Shown: piece after piece, positions 57,950 to 64,000 of the stretch | How the letters are laid out: every line of letters starts with the position of its first letter | Position numbering within the stretch: position 1 is the stretch's first letter | Assembly (NCBI RefSeq): GCF_001704415.2 | Contig: NC_030817.1 | Coordinates: 36,653,550-36,717,549 of the forward strand | Reading direction: 5' to 3' | Source of the DNA: Capra hircus | Taxonomy: Eukaryota > Chordata > Mammalia > Artiodactyla > Bovidae | DNA: 64,000 nucleotides | Notes under the pieces: model-generated | Told to the model about the DNA's origin: nothing | Database searches by the model: none | The model's input: the letters and a program-made list of their open reading frames with translations, nothing else | Position numbers and translations under genes: made by a program

Positions 57950-58717
57950 ACACACACATGCATGTGCTTTGACCTCTGAAATTTGTCTTCTTTTGTTTGA
58001 CTTTAGCAGACTTTGGAGGCTATTTGTCACGCCTCATGATCAGTGCACAGGGACCGTGTGTCCCAGAGTACACGGGTCTTGAAGTGGAGGTTGCCAGCCT
58101 TGGTATTAGAGCAGCTTGAACACTCCCTGTGGCCAGGTATTTTAATATTTCCTTTGGTGAGTAGGTCTAGAAAACATCACCCTTCTAATTTATAGATGAC
58201 ACTTTCTTGGAAGGAACAACTGAAAGTGCACATTTGAGATCGGAATCAGACTTCAGAATAAGTTTGATAGGAACTGAGGAATTAGCAGAGAAGAGCTTTG
58301 TTCTATGACAAATACCTTCCCTGGTTCACAGGGTATCCTCCTATCTCCTGCCTTAACCCAGCCCCACCTGGTCCCCAGGACTTCTCCTGCTGGGGGTTGC
58401 TTGTCCAGGTCCCACCTCAAGCCCTACTTCTTCCACTCTCATGGAAAGCCTGGTCCTCTGTAGCCATCTGGATCAAAATCTGTCTCCTACCAAAATTCCA
58501 TCTCCTGACCACTTTCCCCTCACCTTCACTGACATTCCCTGATGCTTTGGGGCATGTTCCTTCTTCATTTTTCCAACACACTTTTGTTCTTCTCCCCTGT
58601 TATGATGAAGATGTTCCCCTTTCCACCCAAGGTCAGTCTTACTCATGGTGAACTCACAATTCCCTACCTCTGGCCTCTTTCCACCCTCTGATTTTATCTA
58701 CTTAACACCTCTTGGAT
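57946..58717. other. intergenic, no gene seen
   Basis: The 117-codon ORF at 58298-58651 is C- and T-rich with no recognised domain, splice context or initiator evidence. I do not call it a gene. Confidence 0.5.
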
Positions 58718-58737
58718 TTGTGTGTATGTGTGTGCGT

Positions 58738-58780
<43 letters not shown>
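58718..58780 (+). repeat. (GT)n / (GC-interrupted GT) microsatellite
   Basis: tgtgtatgtgtgtgcgtgtg, then gcgtgtgcgtg units, then a pure GT run to 58779. The GT-tract is interrupted by three C bases at its 5' side. Confidence 0.95.
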
Positions 58781-58781
<1 letters not shown>

Positions 58782-58813
58782 CTCTAGCTTCAAATTTAAG
58801 CCACTTGTTTTTC

Positions 58814-59056
58814 AGCCACTCAGTCAAGTCTGACTCTTTGTGACCCCATGGACTGTAGCACGCCCGGCTTCCCTGTCCTTCTCCTGGAGTTTGCTCAAAC
58901 TCATGTCCATTGAGTCGGTGGTGCCATTTAACCATCTCATCCTCTGCTGCCCGCTTCTCTTTTTGCCTTCAGTCTTTCCCAGTATCGGGCTCTTTCCCAA
59001 TGAGTCAGCTCTTCGCATCAGGTGGACAAAGTATTGGAGCTTCAGCTTCAGCTACT
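58814..59056 (-). mobile_element. BovB LINE 3' end, reverse orientation
   Basis: cagccactcagtcaagtctg, tgaccccatggactgtagca, catgtccattgagtcggtgg and ggtggacaaagtattggagc form the reverse complement of the BovB 3' 240 bp. It sits about 35 bp from the GT microsatellite. Confidence 0.9.
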
Positions 59057-61222
59057 ACAATTGTATAATCCGTCAGCTTCCCTGACTCATTTCTCTGCAC
59101 ACAGTATCGCCTTTTCCAGACCATTCTTCTGTGAAGCCTGAGTGAGCTTTTCTAAATGTAAGCCTGAGCATCTCACATAGCCCCTTTGGTCATTAGTGAA
59201 AGGTCCGTACTCTTCAGCACGGCATTCAGGGCTCGATTTTTTGCTTAGCTCTGAAAGGAGATAAATCATTCCTCAGCAAGTTCAATAATGACATGAAGTC
59301 TCCTATGTTAAAACGTTTTTTAAATAGACAATTTCCAGTATACACATGGCCTTTCTTTCAAAGGTTGGAGCTTACAGAATTTAGTATTTTCTTTACAGGC
59401 AACCCCTATAAGGAAGACTGTTTCTGACATTCACAGAATTTCTGAAAACCATATACTTTTTTCTTTCAGATGCTTATGATGCAGGTTTTGGACAATTTCT
59501 TTTGTACAGAAGGTTCGATTCATAGGAGAGATTGGTAATTTAAAAACCATGAGTTCTAATTTTAGGAAGTTGCCTGTGCAAGGCATGTGTGCGATCTTTG
59601 CCTATTTCTGAAGCTGTAAGATGGTGACAAAACTACCGCGTCATGTTCGTGGGTATTTGTAAAGCATAACTAATAAAAACGACAGGCTATGTTATAGGAT
59701 ATTAAGATGCCTGGCAAATAATAATCTTCTTCCTTAATAATGCATGAAGACTTATGAGTCTTTTGGAGTTGTTTTTAATCCCTGAGGTAAGTCTTTCTGT
59801 AACTTAAGCAAGAATAATCAGATACAAGGTGGTGATATTTCCTCAGTGTATGTCATGTGACATGCGATGCCAAAATAAGACCATGAAATTCAGAAAATCG
59901 GCTAAGCATTAGCATCTATGAGTATCATTTTGCTTTCACAGCTCCTTCCAAACCTCAACTGATTAAAGTACATCTTAAAGGAAGGTGACAGTGACGCTTA
60001 TCTGTTTTCCAGGTGGGAGAAGCTGAAGTTAGTTGTTAAAAGCCTTCCCCAAGGCCACAGAGGAGGGGGATGTTTTGTGCCCAGGCTGGAACCTGGGCAA
60101 TCACTTCTGCAAATTCAGCAGCACCACACTTGCCTCTGAGTGGTTCCCTTGCTTGTCTCTACCATGGCCTTGAGGGTTGATTGAACGGATCTTTGACATT
60201 TGACCTTCGATGGCTTTAAAGTTGAAACTAATGTGTTTTGTGATTCATGTAGACGTCATGGGTACCCCCCTCCAAAAAAAAAAAAAAACTCAGTTCCTGG
60301 AAGCTTATTTTTTGAAAGATGATTTTCAGAGAGAACAAAGGAGACCTGAGAGAATAAGTAAAAACATGATATACCAGGAAGTGCTTCTGCTCCAGTGGGT
60401 GAGTGAGCTGCAACTGCTGGTCGGTGCGGCTTCCAGTGAAGACGTCTAAGCATTCCGTGCTAAATGTTAATTGTGAGTGCACTTGCCCTACCTAGTGGAA
60501 GGTGGTGAATCGCCAGCTTCTAGAGGACAGTAGATGATGGTATCACTCCTTTGTACCAGCAAACTGAGCGTGACAGGCTAGACAGGTTGTTCCAAGTGCT
60601 CTTTGAAAAGGGACTGTCAGAGGTCTTAGGTTGCCTGCATTCCTCAATTTACATAACAGATATATTCCCCTGAAGTTTGTGTAAATGGAGTCCTATTTTT
60701 ATAGCGCCAGGAAATCTTGCCTTTTAAAGGATCCTTGTTTTGAGTCCATTTGAAAGTGAACTAAACTATTGTGCTAGAGACGATTGCTTCTGAATTAATC
60801 TATTGTGCAGATTTGGCTTTTCAAATGAGTGAATTTTTAAAAGCAGAGCCTTTTTGTGAACTTGTCACAAAATGCAGCAGTGATACTGCTACAAGTGGAA
60901 GGTAGCAGGGCCCCTGGAAGGATATGACCTTTCGAGGCAGATGTCTCTGAATTGCGATATAAATACTGTCAATTAATACTGAGTGGCCACAGGCAAGGTT
61001 AGTTTTCCATAGAATAGAATCACTTTATACTGAGAATTTTAATTTAACCGAGAAGCAGGGACAACATCAAGGCAGTTCCGAGGCAGTTTATTATATACAT
61101 CGCTTTCCTTCCTTTAATATTTGTATGATATTCCACTGTAGAGGTTTAACATAGTTTATATAATCTTTCTTTTGTATTGGATACATTACAAAAGTATCAG
61201 AAAAAATCTTCACAATATGTGT
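59057..61222. other. intergenic, no gene seen
   Basis: A MIR-like trace lies near 60010-60100 (aaggccacagaggaggggga). An A-run lies near 60275-60290. An L1-like piece may lie at 61110-61190 (gtatgatattccactgtaga). No gene. Confidence 0.45.
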
Positions 61223-61481
61223 TTATGTATTTTTATCACTTTGACCACCTGATGCGAAGAGCCAACTCATTAGAAAAGACCCTGATGCTGGGAAAGACTG
61301 AAGGCAGGAGGAGAAGGAGACGACAGAGGACAAGATGGTTGGATGGCCTCACTGAATCAATGGACATGGATTTGAGTAAAATCCAGGAGATTGTCAAGGA
61401 CAGAGAAGCCTGGCATGCTGCAATCCATGGGGTCGCAAAGAGCTGGATGTGACTGAGCAACTGAACAACCAACTTATGTAT
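61223..61481 (+). mobile_element. short BovB 3' end with possible 8-bp target-site duplication
   Basis: BovB from about 61239 (tttgaccacctgatgcgaag) to 61466 (tgagcaactgaacaacc), forward. ttatgtat at 61223-61230 recurs at 61474-61481. It encodes a BovB C-terminal remnant (RRANSLEKTLMLGKTEGRRR). Confidence 0.9.
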
Positions 61482-62196
61482 GTAGGTCAGATTCTGAAAG
61501 GGGGATGACTAGGGGTATGTATTTTAAATCTTGTGGATACTGAAATTGTTCTCTAGAAAGCTGCAGCACTTTGTATTTGAGTGAATGCTGTGTCCAAGTG
61601 TTCATACCTTGACACTATCGTCTCTACTGGATGTTGCCATATAGTCTTATTTATCTAGTCTGTTGGATGAAAAAAGTATCTCAGTGTTTTTTTTTTTTTT
61701 TTTTTAATTGTGAGTGAGCTGAATAAGCAGATTTTACATTTTAGGCCAACAATTTTGTTTCTGGATGATTGGAAAGGAATTTATTCATAAAAAGACATGC
61801 AACTTAATCCAACTCTGGGACTAAGAACGTCCTTGATATTCTTTATTGTAATGGAGACACTAACTTGCAGGGTAATCTGACTTATCCAACATATTGGAGA
61901 AAAAAGTGAACAAGTGTAAGCCATTCCTGTATTATCTCCAACTTTATTAAGACTCTTGATATTAATCGTGCATTTTTGGTTCTGGGAACTGGAATTGGTG
62001 GAAATGCTTTTAAACAAAGCTTAGGAAAACTTAATTTCAAGGAAAATGAGACTAAGATTTTAGGGGAAGAATGATTAGTATTTAAGGGAAAATAATTTAT
62101 AGCCCTGAGTGCTGACTTTCAGCTGGGGAATCACTGACACAACAATTTGATTGTTATAGTTGGTAGTAGTTATAAGCTTATTCACTGTAATTCATG
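61482..62196. other. intergenic, no gene seen
   Basis: Contains a T-run at 61687-61706. No gene or named repeat. Confidence 0.5.
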
Positions 62197-62475
62197 AAGG
62201 ACTGATGCTGAAGCTGAAGCTCCAATACATTGGCCGCCTGATACGAAGAGCCAACTTATTGGAAAAGACCCTGATGCTGGGAAAGATTGAAGGCAAAAGG
62301 AGAAGGGAGTGGCAGAGGATGAGATGGTTAGATAGCATCACCAACTCAGTGGACATGAATCTGAGCAAACTCCGGGAGACAGTGGAGGACAGAGGAATCT
62401 GGGGCTGCAGTCCATGGGGGTCACAAAGAGTACAGGATGACCTAGTGAGTGAACAACAACAGCAACAGCAACATT
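62197..62475 (+). mobile_element. short BovB 3' end
   Basis: Forward copy: ggactgatgctgaagctgaa through tgagtgaacaacaacagcaa, with a caa/cag-rich tail. It encodes a BovB C-terminal remnant (MLKLKLQYIGRLIRRANLLE). Confidence 0.92.
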
Positions 62476-62840
62476 TTGAAAAAGATGACCCTTTAAATGT
62501 ACTATTATTAAAAAAAGAATCATCCCTGCGCCAATATTAAGCCTGATAGTAAGCCTGTCTTTAAGGCTTTCACTGTAATTCTCTCTCCCTCTCTTTCCTT
62601 TTTCCTCTCCCATCCCCTCTTCCCCTTCTCTCTCTGCATTAGGATTCTGCTGTTTCCTTATCTTTGTAAGAAGCATTTTTCAGGTCTTACATTATCTTAT
62701 CCTAATTAAAAATGAGAAGAGAGAGAAAAAAGACCAGAACAACAACAACAAAAAAACCACTTTTTAACCTACAGGAAGATAAAAACATTTTTAATGTTTT
62801 AAAATTAAATTTTTTTTTTTTTTTTTTTTTGCTGTTAGCT
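62476..62840. other. intergenic spacer with T-rich run
   Basis: Pyrimidine-rich at 62580-62640 and a T-run of over 20 at about 62808-62830. No gene. Confidence 0.55.
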
Positions 62841-63085
62841 CCTTAGGACTGAGGGCTTCCCAAGTGGCTCATCGGTAAGGAATCTACCTGCCAATGCTGG
62901 GGATACAGGAGATGCAGTTTCGATCCTTGGGTCTGGAAGATCCCCTGGAGGAGGAAATGGTACCCCACTCCAGTATTCTTGCCTGGAGAATCCCATGGAC
63001 AGAGAAGCCTGGAGGGTTATAGTTCATGGGGTTGAGAAGAGTCGGACACAGCTGAGTGAACTGAGCACAGCCACAGCCTTAGGAC
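62841..63085 (+). mobile_element. Bov-tA SINE with 9-bp target-site duplication
   Basis: Forward copy at 62850-63076 (gggcttcccaagtggctcat, gcagtttcgatccttgggtc, agagtcggacacagctgagt). ccttaggac at 62841-62849 recurs at 63077-63085. Confidence 0.93.
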
Positions 63086-63132
63086 CGTCATGCAGTTTCT
63101 CAAACATGAACTACTGTTTGGAAAACTCTGTG

Positions 63133-63340
63133 ATAGTGTTGTCAGTGGTCATGCCTAACTATTTGTGACCCCATGGACTGTCGCCCGCCAGGCTCCTCTG
63201 TTCATGGGATTTTTCAGGAAAGAATCCTGGAGCGTGTTGCCATTCCATTCTCCAAGGGATCTTCCTGACTGAGGGATCAAACCTGGGTCTCCTACATTGC
63301 CGATGGATTCTCTACCATCTGACTCACCAGGGAAATACCA
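63133..63340 (-). mobile_element. Bov-tA SINE, reverse orientation
   Basis: gtcagtggtcatgcctaact, tgaccccatggactgtcgcc, ggctcctctgttcatgggat and ggattctctaccatctgact are the reverse-complement Bov-tA, moderately diverged. Confidence 0.9.
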
Positions 63341-63879
63341 ACACAGATGGAGTTTATGTGTTTTGGAAGGAAAAGACATTGTTGCCAAGGAATCACAGGT
63401 AGTGTATTTCTTTTAACTCAGGGTTTACAGTACTCTAGTGTTTCAAATTCTGTTTTGAAGAAAGAGAGAGTTAAAGTTCACCTTCCTAATCAGAATGAGA
63501 ATATTTAGTACTTTAAAAAAAAGGAAAAGACTCCGGATGATAAAGATAGATGTAGGACAATGGAAAAGGACAGACAGCCAGCAAGATGGGCAAACTCTGG
63601 AAGGCTATGTGGGAGTGATTCAGCCACAAAAATGGTGCTGGCCAAGAAGATTTTCAGGAGAAAGGATAGCTAATTTTTAATTATCATGTATTTGCAATTC
63701 AAATCTTCTTCATTTGATCAAAGCTTAAATCTGCCTACAATACACAGTGTTGTGTGAATATTTAAGTTATTCTTTTGTTGGAAAGTCAAGAAAGGGTCTG
63801 ATTTGACTGTGTTGATGGGTTATAGAGGAGAGAGCATACATATGTATGTAAATGACTCAAAGACTGAATTAATAATTGA
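63341..63879. other. intergenic, no gene seen
   Basis: No gene or named repeat. The ORF at 63495-63680 is short, with no recognised similarity. Confidence 0.5.
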
Positions 63880-64000
63880 AAGTGAAAGTCGATCAATCCT
63901 GTCCAATTCTTTGCCACTCTATGGACTATACAGTCCATGGAATTCTTCGGGCCCGAATACTGGAATGCGTAGCCGGTCCCTTCTCCAGGGTATGTTCCCA
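63880..64000 (-). mobile_element. Bov-tA SINE, reverse orientation, cut by window end
   Basis: tgaaagtgaaagtcgatcaa, tcctgtccaattctttgcca, ggactatacagtccatggaa and cccttctccagggtatgttc are the reverse complement of the Bov-tA 3' half. The element continues beyond the window. Confidence 0.88.

Noticed and set aside
58298..58651. 117-codon plus-strand ORF
   Set aside because: C/T-rich sequence, no recognised domain or conserved motif. It could be read as coding only by length, which is not enough.
1..64000. CRISPR arrays, bacterial operons, riboswitches, tRNA or rRNA genes
   Set aside because: The window is vertebrate nuclear DNA. The tRNA-like sequences are SINE heads and the tandem runs are microsatellites.

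Overview
This is nuclear DNA of a ruminant, a pecoran such as cattle, sheep or goat. The evidence is the density of Bov-tA SINEs and BovB (RTE) LINE fragments, which are abundant only in ruminants, lying on older mammalian repeats (MIR, L2, MLT1-type LTRs). The sequence alone does not let me name the species. Only one functional protein gene is visible: BMP4, on the + strand, with exons between about 24.24 and 31.41 kb. It encodes a complete 409-residue preproprotein.

Layout. 1-0.78 kb: tail of a RAD54B processed pseudogene. 0.8-16.6 kb: repeat-rich intergenic DNA with no gene. 16.86-17.72 kb: an isolated CpG-rich block about 6.5 kb upstream of BMP4 exon 1. 17.7-24.0 kb: intergenic, with one BovB copy at 21.1-22.0 kb. 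24.05-28.1 kb: CpG-rich promoter region holding non-coding exons 1 and 2. 28.93-31.41 kb: the two coding exons and the 3' UTR. 31.4-34.86 kb: repeat-poor downstream flank with a second GC-rich block at 33.9-34.6 kb. 34.87-64 kb: gene desert with many Bov-tA and BovB insertions, one nearly full-length but dead mariner transposon (45.81-47.10 kb), and a 170-bp inverted duplication (49.64-49.81 versus 51.90-52.07 kb).

How it works together. BMP4 mRNA joins exons 1, 2, 3 and 4 through GT-AG introns. The 5' leader carries three upstream ORFs. The last one has a strong start context and overlaps the BMP4 start codon out of frame, so translational control is likely. No ruminant-specific repeat is recognisable between 21.97 and 34.86 kb, which suggests regulatory constraint around the gene. 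I found no unknown protein system. The most unusual items are the uORF arrangement, the inverted duplication attached to a BovB 3' end, and several young insertions with readable target-site duplications.
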